Assembly: GCA_949752745.1 (NCBI GenBank)
Contig: OX457029.1
Coordinates: forward strand, 45,274,000 to 45,337,999
DNA from: Protula sp. h YS-2021
Lineage: Eukaryota > Annelida > Polychaeta > Sabellida > Serpulidae
Length of the DNA: 64,000 bases
Reading direction: 5' to 3'
Below, one piece after another: positions 35,265 through 46,890 of the stretch. The stretch's first letter is position 1; each line of letters begins with the position of its first letter. Both the position numbers and the translations under genes were made by a program. Below the pieces are notes generated by a model, which was given only the letters and a program-made list of their open reading frames with translations, had not been told where the DNA came from and searched no databases.

Positions 35265-36954
35265 TAGGCGGGGATCACCAGCAGACGTTTTAAGTCAGGT
35301 TCTAGGGACATTTTATACATGGCACCGTTATGCACGATTTTAGCTTTGCCTCTATTGCTTTGCATTATCTCATTGATCTAAAAAGTAATTGTAGATAAAC
35401 CCCTTTTAAATTTAACATTCTAATATACTTTCTTAGGGACACGCCGTCTTCATCCGGATCAAGTCTGGTACAATAGATGGAGATTTATGGCCAACCTTTG
35501 GCACTCTGTTCAGTTTGACTCAAGTTAGTGGCATTGATGGAACTTTGATGCAGTTTTTTTATGTTGAGTAAGAAATCTTTTGAAGTTACCGACTTCTCAC
35601 TGAAATCTTGATTATTAGAAGATGAATAAGAAGATGAAAACAGTTCAGTTGCTTTATTTTTCTCTTCCAATAAAAAAAAATAACGGAAAAGAATCTAGAT
35701 CTATTTTCGTACCCTGCAGATTTAGATCAAATGTCGTTAGATCAAATGCTGGGATGCCCTTTTATTGAGAATAACTGAGTACGAACGTATGTTTCCTTTA
35801 AGCTGGCAATGGCAAGCCAATGGTTGTGTAGCTGTATTATCTGGAAACTGATAAATCGGAGGCCGACTCAACCCAGACAATCAGGATTAATAGACATTTG
35901 CTTATGCGATGTTTTCATCGTGAAAACATCCACCTGGCTACAGCTTGTTCAACACTTCAGGTTAAACGATGTCGCGCCGAGTGGAGTCCACTGTATAAGC
36001 TGTTACGGGACTCTGTAAGCATGTCAATGGCCGATTTCATGAAGTGTAATATTAAATTGTTCATATACTGCACCCAGGATTTTTTGCGGTGTTTAATGAA
36101 AGCACAATTGATATATGATTTTTTTGTACTCAGAAGTCTTCTTCGTAGTGATTAAAAAAACCTTTCATCTTTAACTCAAAATAAGCATTCGTGGACAATA
36201 TGGCGGTCCCCCAATAAAGTAAGAATGGCAGCTACCCACACTGGTCTTTGAAGAGGGTGTGTTTGGATGCAGAAAAAAGACCGCGTTCAAAATCACAAAA
36301 GCAGTCCAAAGATAGACCGATAGATAGACAACTAATTATATTAAATACACAGACATAGTTATCCAACGATAAATGAATTTACTGTGTGTCCTCCCCACAA
36401 TCTCTTCCCCCCCCCCTTCCCGCCCTCAAAATGTGTGGGAAGCACATATTCTCTATCAACACATCCTACTTTCCTGACTCAATCTGGAGGAAAGCCTTAG
36501 TATGAATGCGCGCCAGAAATACTAATTTTAAAATTGTCATGACGCTGTAAAGTGGTGTCCTCTTCTGATTGGGCAGTACGTAAAGTAATTCTACAATCCA
36601 GGGTATGAACAGGCACAGATTAAAACCCGCCAGGATTGGTTGAGCCGAGTTTTAAGCCGTAATATGAAAACAGTATTGCAGGATAAGATTTGTTGGTATA
36701 AATCAACATGAAAAGTTTAGTTAATCCCGAGAATATTCCGTAATTTGAAAAGAGCATAACAGCATAAAAAAAAAACAAACAAACCGACAGTGGTGTTCAC
36801 GGTTTTTTGCAAACAGCACTAGTGACTTTCCAGCCAGTTTGTTTTAACTCATTTCTCTAAGGAATTTTTAATTAACCGTAATAACTAAAAAAAACCCAGA
36901 ATTTTAGAAGCTGTAGCTGGAATCCTGACGAATATTTTTAACTTCATGTATCAT
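35265..36954. other. No gene supported
   Basis: Overlapping plus-strand frames of 69 and 85 codons at 35809-36155 compete with each other and have no recognisable domain. A C-run lies near 36408-36420. Confidence 0.45.
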
Positions 36955-36955
36955 T

Positions 36956-36989
36956 TTTTATTTATTTATTTATTTATTTATTTATTTGC
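36956..36989. repeat. (TTTA)n microsatellite
   Basis: About eight TTTA units. Confidence 0.95.
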
Positions 36990-37774
36990 GGAAAGAAGGG
37001 ATTGGGATTTCTTGGCCTTTGAGTTGAAGAATAACAACTGCCGCCGGTCCGTGAGCGTGTCATTGAGAAATAATAACTTGTTTTGTGAAAAAATTGGCGT
37101 TAAAATTGTGATTTAAGCCTGCCGATAACAATGCGGGTTGTTTATATTTGGCTGTCCGGTGTAGTACTTCTTTCTTATAATAGACCTCACAATCATAATA
37201 TTAGCCATGAAATGATTTCTGTAGATTAATGTCAGATGCGTTGCGCACAGTAAATTATTCCAATGATAGATCACTAGTGAGTAAATTGGCAGGATTATCA
37301 CATGTTTTTGCTAAAGAATCTTGTAATTAACCCTATACATTTCCTCACTTCATTATTCTTTTTCAATTTGTTTAGAATTCTCATCCTTTTTCATCAACGC
37401 ACAGACTTTTTTTTACCTCTACAAAGTGCAAATGTATAATTTGTACTCAGATTATTTCAATCACAGAGAAAAGTCTTGCCCTTATGTTAGCAATACACCT
37501 AGATATGTCACTTCCACAACATTTTTTTCTCACGCGAAATAATCTCAGCTAATAAGTGTTTCATTCAGTGTTAGCAGGGAAATCATTAGAAAAAAAAGCT
37601 TGAATATTATATGCACTCCAGTGTGGAAAGTACTTGTTTTAAGTTAAGCCATAGTGACGTCATGAAGTTTTGTGACGAATCGCGTTTCTATCAAAGAAAG
37701 GAAGGAAAAAATCCATATTTTTACTCAAACAAAGAGGATAATTGTTGCTTAATTTTGGTGAATGGTGACTTTAA

Positions 37775-37778
<4 letters not shown>

Positions 37779-37833
<55 letters not shown>

Positions 37834-37855
37834 TTATTTATTTTTATTTATTTGT
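37779..37855. repeat. (TTA)n then (TTTA)n microsatellite
   Basis: About nine TTA units followed by TTTA units and a TTTATTTTTATT remnant. Similar simple sequence precedes other dispersed elements in this window. Confidence 0.95.
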
Positions 37856-37859
37856 TATA

Positions 37860-38220
37860 TTTTTGGCGATTTGGTCATAGCTGGCCAAAATATTGGCAAA
37901 CTTGTTATGAATGCAAAAAAAAAAATGCTACTGTTCCTACAAATAAGTGCCCAATTCCGTTGAAATTTAACAGGAATGTTTCCCTCAAGCTCCTGCATCC
38001 GGAGCTTTATCTGGCAATTTGACCAAAATTGTATTGGCCAAAAACGGTCAAATTGAAAAATAACGATGTACTCGTTCTTGATGCTTCATTAACAATTGAA
38101 AGTTGCAGAGGTCGAGCGGGCTAAGCCGGAAATGCGTAGAACTGATAATTACGAGAATTACGAGGTCCTTCAAAACTTAAAACCCGCTCCCCCGAGAAAG
38201 AGTTTTTATGTACTGATGTT

Positions 38221-38223
<3 letters not shown>
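37860..38223 (+). repeat. Dispersed repeat copy sharing modules with 30.3-30.8 kb
   Basis: GGCCAAAATATTGGC, AAAAATGCTACTGTTCCTAC, TTTAACAGGAATGTTTCCCT and CAAGCTCCTGCATC match the order of modules at 30460-30590. It ends with GAGTTTTTATGTACTGATGTT directly before (TA)n, just as 30800-30820 precedes the first (TA)n. The two loci are therefore copies of the same larger repeat. Confidence 0.7.

Positions 38224-38292
<69 letters not shown>
38224..38292. repeat. (TA)n microsatellite
   Basis: About thirty-four TA units, second long tract of the window. Confidence 0.97.
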
Positions 38293-38295
<3 letters not shown>

Positions 38296-39707
38296 TATTT
38301 ATATCAGAAGCAGGGGCTATAGCAGTGATTGAAAGTATGTGCGTATATACACTTGAAAGTTTAAAAAACGTCGTATCTCGTCCTAGGTGTTTAGCCTGAA
38401 TGTTTTGAAATTTGGATTGATGGTAGCGGACATAAGTACCTGCCTGGCTATTAGCCTATTGACCAAAAACCAAATTTTGTTCAAAACGTATCTCCTCCTA
38501 GGGTTTTGGTGGAAACGCTCTAAATTTTTAGGGTGCGAAAGGGTCCATCTGGCTGTTACTTTTTTGGTGGTTGGCCAAAAAATTAGCGAAAAGTTTGGTG
38601 AAAAACCAAAAACTTTTCCATAAAATCTTACAGAACTCAAGTAAATGGCCTTGCTGTGTTGAAATTTTAATTGAGAGTAGCAAGTGTTACTACCTACCTG
38701 GCTATTACTTTTTTAGACCAGCCGACTATGTCGGACTGGTCTTATCTTATCAATAGAGGGGTATCCGTCGTCCGTATGTACGTATGTACGTATGTATGTA
38801 CGTGTGTAAACTTTTACTTAAAATGCTTCTTCTCCTTCAATTTTGATCGGATTCCTCTCAAATTATACACGAATGTTCTCTAGGTAGGCCTCTCTTTAAA
38901 AATTATTTTTTTTGGCGATCCGCCAAAAATTGGCTAAATGGATGACATTTGAAATTTTTCGGTTGCCAATTTTCAAAATGCTCCTTCTCCCACAATTTTG
39001 ATCAGATTTTCTTCAAATTTTGCACGAATATTCCCTAGGTAGGCCTCTTTTGAAAAATTACTCATTTTGGCGATCCGCCAAAAATTGGCCAAATGGGGGA
39101 CATTTTTTAATTTTTTGGTGTCAAATTTTCAAATTGCTTCTTCTCCCACAAATTTGATCCTATTCCTTTCCAATTTTGGATAGTTGTTCTCTAGGTAGAC
39201 CTCTCTTGAAAAATTACTCTTTTTGGCGATCCACCAAAAATTGGCCAAATGGGAGACATTTGTAATTTTGTGGTTGCCAATTTTCAAAATGCTTCTTATC
39301 CCACAATTTTGGTCAGATTTTCTTCAAATTTTGCACGAATATTCCCTAGGTAGGCCTCTTTCAAAAATGACTCATTTTGGCGATCCGCCAAAAATTGGCC
39401 AAATGGGGGACATTTTTAAATTTTTTGGTGTCAAATTTTCAAATTGCTTCTTCTCCCACAATTTTGATCGGATTCCTTTTCGATTTTGGATACTTGATCC
39501 GCCAAAAATTGGCCAAATAGGGGGCATTTTTTAATTTTTTCCCCTTATGAAAGAATTGAAAGAATGACTCCTCATCAGCCACAACTACATCGATCAAGTG
39601 AGCGAATATTTTCTCCATTCAGTTACGGCTTTTTTCGTAACCGCTGTCTGCGAATTTGATCATGATTTTGTCTGTGATTCTTGGATATATATTCTGTAGG
39701 TCACGGC

Positions 39708-39736
39708 TGGTCACTATGTCCCTGGACATGCTTGTT
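39708..39736 (+). repeat. GTCC-N-GGAC terminal-type motif, copy 3
   Basis: GGTCACTATGTCCCTGGACA followed by TGCTTGTT. It separates two parts of the ~150-bp array with different unit types, so it may be the end of the hairpin-led element that starts at 38715. Confidence 0.6.
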
Positions 39737-40522
39737 AAGTGATTGGCCAAAAATTTGCGGAAATTTTGGCGAAAAACGAAAGAATTTTCAGTAAAATCTT
39801 ATAAAACTCCAGGAAAATAGTATTATTGCCTTGAAATTTTAAGTAAAGGTAACAAACATTGCTAACTACCTGCCTGTTACTTTTTTCGGTGATTGACCAA
39901 AAAGTTGGGGAAAATTTTGGCGAAAAGCGAAAAAAAAATCAGTAAAATCTTTACGAATTCCAGGAAAATGGCCTCTTTGCCTTGCAATTTTATTTAACAG
40001 TAGCACACATTACTACCTAAGTGGCTGTTGCTCTTTTTTGTCAATTCGCCAAATATTGGCCAAAAACCAATTTTCTGTAAACGTATCTCCTAAAATTCAT
40101 GGAAATATTCTACGATTTTTTATGAAGGTAGGGTGCATAGGTTTCCACCTATCTGTAACCTGTTTTCACCAAAAATTGGCGAAACATTGGCGAAAAACGT
40201 ATTTTTTTTGTTAAATCGTAACTAACTCTAGGGAAATAGTCTTACTGTATTGAAGTTTAAGGTGATGGTAGAAGGCTTTACCACCTACCTGGCTATTACT
40301 TTTGTAAGTGATTGGCCAAAAACTGGCGGAAATTTTGGCGAAAGCCCAAAACATTTTCAGTAAAATCTTAAATAACTCCAGGAAAATAGTATTACTGTCT
40401 TGAAATTTCAAGTAAAGGTAACAAGCATTTCTATCTACGTGGCTGTTGCAATTTTTGGTGATTGGCCAAAAAATGGCGAAAGTTTAGGCGAGAAACCAAA
40501 CAAATTTCAGTTAAGTCTTCGC

Positions 40523-40540
40523 GGGGGGGGGGGGGGGGGG
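40523..40540. repeat. Poly-G tract
   Basis: Eighteen consecutive G residues inside the diverged array, followed by a non-array insert of about 100 bp (to about 40640). Confidence 0.93.
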
Positions 40541-42079
40541 TTGGGAGCGGGCTTCATCGCGCTTGTGGTTGGTGACTCATTCTCGTCTAGTACATACGTG
40601 ACTACCTTTCGTCGTCACCCGGATGCGGAACTCCATAAAAATAGTCTGACTCTCTTTACATTTTAAAGAAAGGTAGCAGACCTTCCTTCCTGCCTCTGTG
40701 GTACAATTTTTGGTGATTGGTAAGATAATGGCCAAAATTTTGGCAAAAAAAAAACAAAACAAAAAAACTAACAAATAAATTAATTTTTGTTTCGAAATTT
40801 CAAAGAACGGTAGCAGTCCTTACTATAAAAAATTGTCGAATATTTTAGCGAAAAGCAAAAAAAAAACTTTCTGTAAAATCTGAACTCCAAGAAATAGTCT
40901 TACTGTCTTGAAATTTTAACGAAAGGTTGCAGGCAATATTACCTAACTGGATATTACTTCTTTGGTGATTAACCAAAAAAAATCGGCGAAAATTTTGGCG
41001 AACAACTAAACAAATTTCAGTAAAATCTTACTGAACTCTTGGAAAATAGCCTCATTGCATTGTAATTTTAGTAATATTGGCGCACACTACTAACTGGCTA
41101 TTGATGTCTTCCAATTCTAGATAAAGATCGCTATCACTGGCTTACCTGTCTATTATTGTTTTTCGTAATGCGGAAATATTAACAGAAATATTGGCGAAAA
41201 ACCAATTTGCCAAAAAGTGATCGAAATATTGGCAATAAAACCCTTTTTTCTAAAATCATAAACAACTCCAGAAAAATAGCCTTACAGCCTTAAAACTTTA
41301 CGTCTAGGGAACAGGAATTATTGCGTATCTGTCCATTACTTTTTCGGTGATAGGCCAAAAATTGGCGGACATATTGGCGAAAAAATCTGTAAAATTTTAA
41401 CTCACATCACAGAAATGGCCTTACTGTCTTGAAATTTTGATTAAAGATAGTAGTCATTGGTACTTAACTGGTTATTGCTGTTTTTGCATAATTTAAAAAA
41501 AATGGCGGATATATTGGCGAAAAACCAATTCTTACTAAAAATCGTTACTAGCGCTAGTAATATGATGTTACCTTCTTAAAATTTGAATTATGGAAGCGAA
41601 AATTATACCTATCCGGCTATAACGTTTTTTGGTGATTTTCCACAACCGTTATTGAAAACACAACTGGTTCTAAGTATTTGGCCTTAATCTCTTAAAATTC
41701 TTATTAAACGTGGCAGGCTTTGGTACCCACCTGGTTATTACGTTTTTTCGTGATTCGCATAAAATTGGTTGAAACATTAGCCAAATACATTTTTTTTGTG
41801 ATTTTCATGAAAACGTACCTCCTTCTAGGATTTAAATGGAAACGTCCTAAAATTCTGATGAACGGAAGTGGTATATATCTCTACCTGGCTAATACTTTTT
41901 TTTATTGGGTGATTCGAAAAGAAAAATGCCGAAACACGTGGCTATTACTTTTTTCGGCAATTGTCCAGAAATTGGCGGATATATTGGCGATAAACCAGTT
42001 TTTCATTAAATTTCTTGACTGACGCAAGCCTTTCTGTCTTGAAATTTGGGTCATAAATCTTGATATCAGCATTCGTGAG

Positions 42080-42110
42080 CTGGGGCATTGTCCATGGACA
42101 ATCTTTTTTG
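42080..42110 (+). repeat. GTCC-N-GGAC terminal-type motif, copy 4
   Basis: TGGGGCATTGTCCATGGACA followed by ATCTTTTTTG. The array ends here, which supports reading the motif as an element terminus. Confidence 0.6.
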
Positions 42111-42370
42111 TTTATGAAATTCATGTGCCTGCCAATAACGCATAAACTTCGCAGTTGTTTAATATGTCTTTCCTATCTTTCCTATATAAAGTAAACCAAA
42201 AAAACTACCCGGTTTAAAAAAAAATTATTTGACAGATATGTTGAGACTTGTTACTGCATGCAGATCACTGACTTTGCAGGAGGGACTGGAAGTTTAAACA
42301 AAGCCTGTGGTAACACGCCGAGTGTTCTTAACTCACTGACAGAACACAGGTTTTCCTTTATTTCTTTTAG

Positions 42371-42465
42371 TGACGCCGGAACTTCTATCTGCTCTCTTAC
42401 AATATGGCAGAGAAGCGGCTGGATATAAAGAAGACGTGAAAGAACATGTAATCAAGTTATGCTAA
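42371..42465 (+). CDS. Candidate terminal exon, 30 codons
   Basis: TTTTCCTTTATTTCTTTTAG is a good acceptor (AG at 42369-42370). It is followed, in phase 1, by 30 open codons that begin TPELLSALLQYGREAAGYKE and end in TAA at 42463-42465. The peptide has the pattern of an amphipathic helix and is coding-like, and the local base composition is less AT-rich than the flanks. No upstream exon is identified within the window. I recognise no family. Confidence 0.35.
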
Positions 42466-44457
42466 AGTCATCCTGACCGGAAGTAACATTCAATGCTTAA
42501 TGTTGATTGGCTACCCAGAAATTACTGTCTCTTACAGAGTTGTTATAATCTGGTTTTCCTCTTGGAGAAAGAGCTGTTTATATCGCTTCTGCTCAGTCTG
42601 TGATCTCCGCGTGACGTCACTATGACGTGTCCGACAGCCTGTAATTTGGAGCCGTCTTAAATTATCTACAAAAGAGAAGTTAAGAAAATAGGTTTAGACC
42701 TTGATGTCATGCGTATCAGAGCGTCTTATCTAATTCGATATCTATTCCAGTGAGTAAACACAAATGTTGAACAGATAAAGAGATGAGTATGGGCGATGTT
42801 TTGCCATCCTTATGATTGAATAAACATGGCAGTTTTTTTTTTCTTTTACCGAAAAAAGGCCATGGAACATATGTTTCAAAAACATCGTTTACAGTGAAGT
42901 CTTACTTGTTCGTCGCACAATTGATGATGCCAAAACTGATGCTTTTATGTGGTCGGTATCTAATCTTATTTATGATATATTACTGTTATCTTTATGAAAT
43001 AGAATATTTCATTAAGAACAACTTTTTTTACAAAAAAAAAATTGGCGTGGCGCTGACTGCTTTTGTCATGAAGAACAGTCTGAGGCCGGTGGGATTAATT
43101 TTCTCGTAAATTTGTTCAATTTCTACTTGTACAATGTTGCTATTTTGTTCAGGTATTGTTACTTGTATGTGTTATATTTATTGTTACACTTATTTGTTAC
43201 ACTTATTTGTAAGGTACCATGCGAACAACAGTATAACAACAGTATAACAACAGTATAACCGAGATTGAAAGACACACTATTCATAATTGGCAGTCAGTTA
43301 AAAACTTACTTTGTAATAAAACCGTTGGCTGAAGAAAAAAAAACTAGAAAGACATCGAAATGAAGTAAAAACGTAAGTCTAGCAGTCTGGCCTCGAAATT
43401 TGAAGGGTTGGAATCAATGATCAGTGAGGAGTTATTTCTGGTCGACGTCATTTACTGTAAGATTTAACTGGGAAAGGTCCGTTCAGCAATGATTTGCAGA
43501 CCAGCAGTAATTCGCTGATGGCTTTGTATTGTAACTGTCAAATGAAATAGAATTGAGATACTAAATTAGCTCATATTTGATTTATGGGCCAGAAAGTTTC
43601 CGCCAGCAGTCACACAAATGGCGGGGGTGATGTTGTTATTAGGGATAAAACGCTGATACTGGAATACGCTTTGATGCAACACCTTACGTCTTTTGTTACT
43701 ATCACACCTTCGACCACGGACAATGTCTATATGAGGAACGAATTTCCTCTTTTTTAAGGCGTTGGTTCAGTGGGTACGTATTCTGCCCATCGGTCAGGGC
43801 TAAAGCTCATATTTGTGAACAACAATTCAACAAAGCATATTGAAGGTCATAGGTTCATAGAATTAAGGCATCCCAAAAGCCTCAAAATGTCCCAAATGAA
43901 GCGGTGAAAGTCAAGAACAAATTCATAAATGTGCAATTCAGGCCTTTGTAATCTGTTCGCGTCCGTGAAAGTACCGTAAATATTTTCCTTTCCTGTTATT
44001 AAGGTACTTTGAAGATTCAGTTGCTGCTACGCACGTAGCTTTACCACGCAAACGTCAGCAGACTTAGTGATGCTAGCGTCTTATCGTGATAATCGATACC
44101 CGCAAACGAATATCGATGTTTCGATATTCCCAATAAGAAAGCATTCACAGGCAGCGTTGAGTTTTGTTGGGCTACTGAGGAGCAAGTGCCTTCAGCCTGT
44201 TGTACATACTGTAGTGTATATTAGTTGACCAAGGACAGTGGAAGTGTTAAAAAAAAAACAAATAAACTAGACCGATTTTGCTACCCAGTAGCATAATTTA
44301 TTCACGAGAGAAGGAAAAAGTACTATAAAAGAGGGTTAATTATAGCATTCCACTTTTAGAATTCAGTTAAATTTCTCAGTTTTAGTGTTCTAAGCCTTCT
44401 ATGTACACCGAGTTGAAATCCTGCATTTAATCCGTTCAGAAATAAAAAATAAAAAAA
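42466..44457. other. No gene supported; one CRE palindrome and short direct repeats
   Basis: TGACGTCA occurs at 42612-42619. GTTACACTTATTT is tandemly doubled near 43182-43212, and the 11-mer CAACAGTATAA is repeated three times near 43228-43260. A plus-strand frame of 97 codons at 42816-43109 is Phe/Lys-rich and not convincing. Confidence 0.45.
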
Positions 44458-44613
44458 TGACGTCATTGTGACGTCACACGTAAAAATATGTCACCAAAAT
44501 GTCCCTTGCAAAAAATATACTTTCATGTTGTATTTTGCTCCAAAGCCGTATTTAAAACCGTTTTCAATTTATTTCACTTTGAAACTTTCATGATGACGCT
44601 GATGATGACGTCA
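44458..44613. promoter_or_regulatory. Cluster of three TGACGTCA palindromes
   Basis: Perfect CRE-type octamers at 44458, 44469 and 44606. The octamer binds CREB/ATF-family proteins in animals. No transcription start or exon is supported nearby and the octamer is also found in a repeat at 14.5-15.0 kb, so this could equally be a repeat-borne motif. Confidence 0.3.
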
Positions 44614-44646
44614 TAGGGCAACAATTTTTGACATGCATCCTCAAGG

Positions 44647-44648
<2 letters not shown>

Positions 44649-44707
<59 letters not shown>
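44649..44707. repeat. (GA)n microsatellite
   Basis: About twenty-nine pure GA units. Confidence 0.97.
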
Positions 44708-44712
<5 letters not shown>

Positions 44713-45139
44713 AATAACTTCTTGGGACTAAAAGTCCCAAGTGTAAAAATTCTTTTTGATTTGCAATCATTGTACTACGCTTGGCCTGGAGTGTCGTGCT
44801 CTCATAAACGCATTGGGTCATAATCATATTACTATAGCAATTGATCATCGCCGAGAAAATTGCATGATAAAAATCACCTGAAATGGTCGCGAGAGGCGAG
44901 TTACAGTCTGCTTATGAGTCGAATGTGATAATTTTCTCGTATATCAGTGTAGCCGCAATCTACTTTATAGAAAGTAGATTATTTATCAATTTTTTAGAAT
45001 CCCTCATCTCCCAAAAATTACAATTTGGTGTATTTTTTCAGGTCGAATGTCACTGCATATTCTATGTAGGAGCAAAAGACCTTTTTCTTTGTTTTTTTTT
45101 TTCAATCTCTGATGAACATTTTAATCGAGTGACCTATGA

Positions 45140-45363
45140 TGTCAGTTTGAATGCGCTATTTGGTCACTAGTCCTCGGTACCGTGCACGGTGGTGACCCCT
45201 CACAGCACGAAGGAGCACAGGACGCGACCCCAGGAACACCCAGCCTCCATCGGATATCCGATATCTTCCGCTCATTCAGTTGGTCCTGGGGTAGTTCCGC
45301 CACATTACGGAGCAATACTGTAGTCAAAGGGAAACTGCTCCGTAACTTCAGGACAGCGCTGTG
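45140..45363 (+). CDS. GC-rich island, possible coding exon
   Basis: This block is markedly richer in G+C and CG dinucleotides than its AT-rich flanks. The plus frame is open from 45140 to the TGA at 45361-45363; the central part reads TPSLHRISDIFRSFSWSWGS. The opposite strand is open over much of it too. The perfect palindrome ATCGGATATCCGAT is at 45249-45262. Boundaries lack a strong polypyrimidine acceptor. It could be an exon, an inserted element or a regulatory island; I cannot decide. Confidence 0.25.
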
Positions 45364-45478
45364 AAATACAGCTTGTTTTGCCCAATCTGTAGAATAATCG
45401 TTAAAAACTTCATATGTCGAAATGTTTCAGTTCCCAGTTAGGAGATATCAGGACATACTGCAGAACTAGGTGAAAATA

Positions 45479-45502
45479 CCAAAAAAAAAAAAAAAAAAAA
45501 AA
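45479..45502. repeat. Poly-A tract
   Basis: More than twenty A residues, followed by AAGACGG. Confidence 0.95.
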
Positions 45503-46147
45503 GACGGATGACTGAAATCCTTTGGTTGTGTTTTTTCAGGTATCAAAACATAAGAGTGATCATACTTGATGAAATAAACAGCCAATATTTTCGGGAACAC
45601 TGGCAGTAAAGCGCTTTTGGCAGTCGAAAAAAAATTATGCAAAACTTGGGTATGGGATCATTTTTACCTTATCTCTTATTTTTTTGTTAGTCTCCCAATT
45701 TGGCATTCTACGATCTTTTTTGAACTGGAGGAACGAAGACAAAAATTAAGGGCACGGTGTTTGCTTTTTGCGCATTTTAAGCCCCTTTTTTCTCCATTCT
45801 CTGCAGAAGTTGTTTTGCTCATTAGTATTAAATTTGTTTCAGACAACTGCCACGTACAGTTATTGTGATCACTTAATCAAGGCTGCTATTCAGCATGCAT
45901 TTGTCTGCTGTGACCTTCTTTTCTTTTTTTCTCACCGCCCACAGCACTTTTTTCCTTTTCAAGCCCTGCACGAAAACCTCGGCTTTGACTTCGCAGTTGA
46001 TAGGACATCGACTAAGTTTTTGTTTTACATTAATAATATTGGCGTTATTTTCTATTTTTTTAATTCTGCCTCACGATCTTATAAAGAAACAAACATGACA
46101 AGAAGGGAAAAAGACGTATCTCATAAATTTCGATAATATCAAGTTGC

Positions 46148-46148
46148 C

Positions 46149-46174
<26 letters not shown>
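46148..46174. repeat. Poly-A tract
   Basis: About twenty-six A residues. Confidence 0.95.
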
Positions 46175-46179
<5 letters not shown>

Positions 46180-46339
46180 CTTCAGTGTGATTAGGTCGCT
46201 TCTGTAGTTCCAGCTACTGTCTCCGCCCAGCAGCACTTAAGAAGAGGTTGATGGGGGGGGGGTATAAGATTGCTTTAATGAACCTTACTCCTCCAAGGGT
46301 TTTAGCCCTAACGTTCCAATATTTTGCAAAGCTGCTTAT

Positions 46340-46890
46340 TTTGTTGTACAAATATACATATGCCCCCTACCCATCTCTTCGCCCCCCATCCCCCACGTGA
46401 GTGGAGGGCATGAATAAGGAAAACGAAGTGGGAAGTCTAACTGAATCCCAAATTTGGTCGAAATCGGCCCTCTACTTCCCGAAAAAAATAGAAAAAAAAA
46501 CATCCACGATTTTATGATAAATGGTTGAATGTCTAAAAAGTATGTAGGCATGTACTCAAGGTTAAACCCCAGTTATGTCCAAGATTTGATCGAAATTGAT
46601 CAAGCAGCTCCTGAGAAATCAAAAGACCCACAAATCCGCCCCCTCCCCGAAAAAAGTGTACATGCGCATCGGCATGGGTAATAGGCTATCCTTACCTCAA
46701 GTTTGACCGAAATCCTGAACCAAATGACAGTTCTGTGCGCGTAGGTGAGTAGTAACAGCCGTGTAATAAACAAGCGGTTTTGCTGAAAAAAAATGTGCGC
46801 CATTCGGAACAATCGTGCGCAACATTGAAAATTGATACAGCATGACATATAGTCCGGGCTTTAAAGATTTGTTTCCCAATTGCTGCTAGT
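46340..46890. repeat. Diverged tandem repeat with TTTGRYCGAAAT modules
   Basis: CAAATTTGGTCGAAATCGG (about 46450), AGATTTGATCGAAATTGATC (about 46582) and AAGTTTGACCGAAATCCTG (about 46699) are spaced 132 and 117 bp apart. Each is followed by a CCCCTCCCCGAAAAAA- or CTACTTCCCGAAAAAAA-like segment. Old tandem array of three units; overlapping minus-strand open frames are by-products. Confidence 0.5.

Larger units (their letters stand above)
38340..42110 (+). repeat. Long array of diverged ~150-bp units, partly within a hairpin-led element
   Basis: A 12-bp stem hairpin, AGACCAGCCGAC (38715-38726) with GTCGG-A-CTGGTCT (38730-38742), is followed by GTCCGTATGTACGTATGTAC. From 38820 to 39540 four units of 145-156 bp carry CTTCTTCTCCCACAATTTTG, CCTAGGTAGGCCTCT and GGCGATCCGCCAAAAATTGG (near 38924, 39069, 39225, 39379). 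After the motif at 39708 the array continues to about 42060 with about fifteen more diverged units bearing GGAAAATAGTCTTACTG-, CTACCTGGCTATTACTTTTT- and TTGGCGAAAAACCAA-type modules, closing with a second copy of the motif at 42080. No frame is consistently open. Confidence 0.8.
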
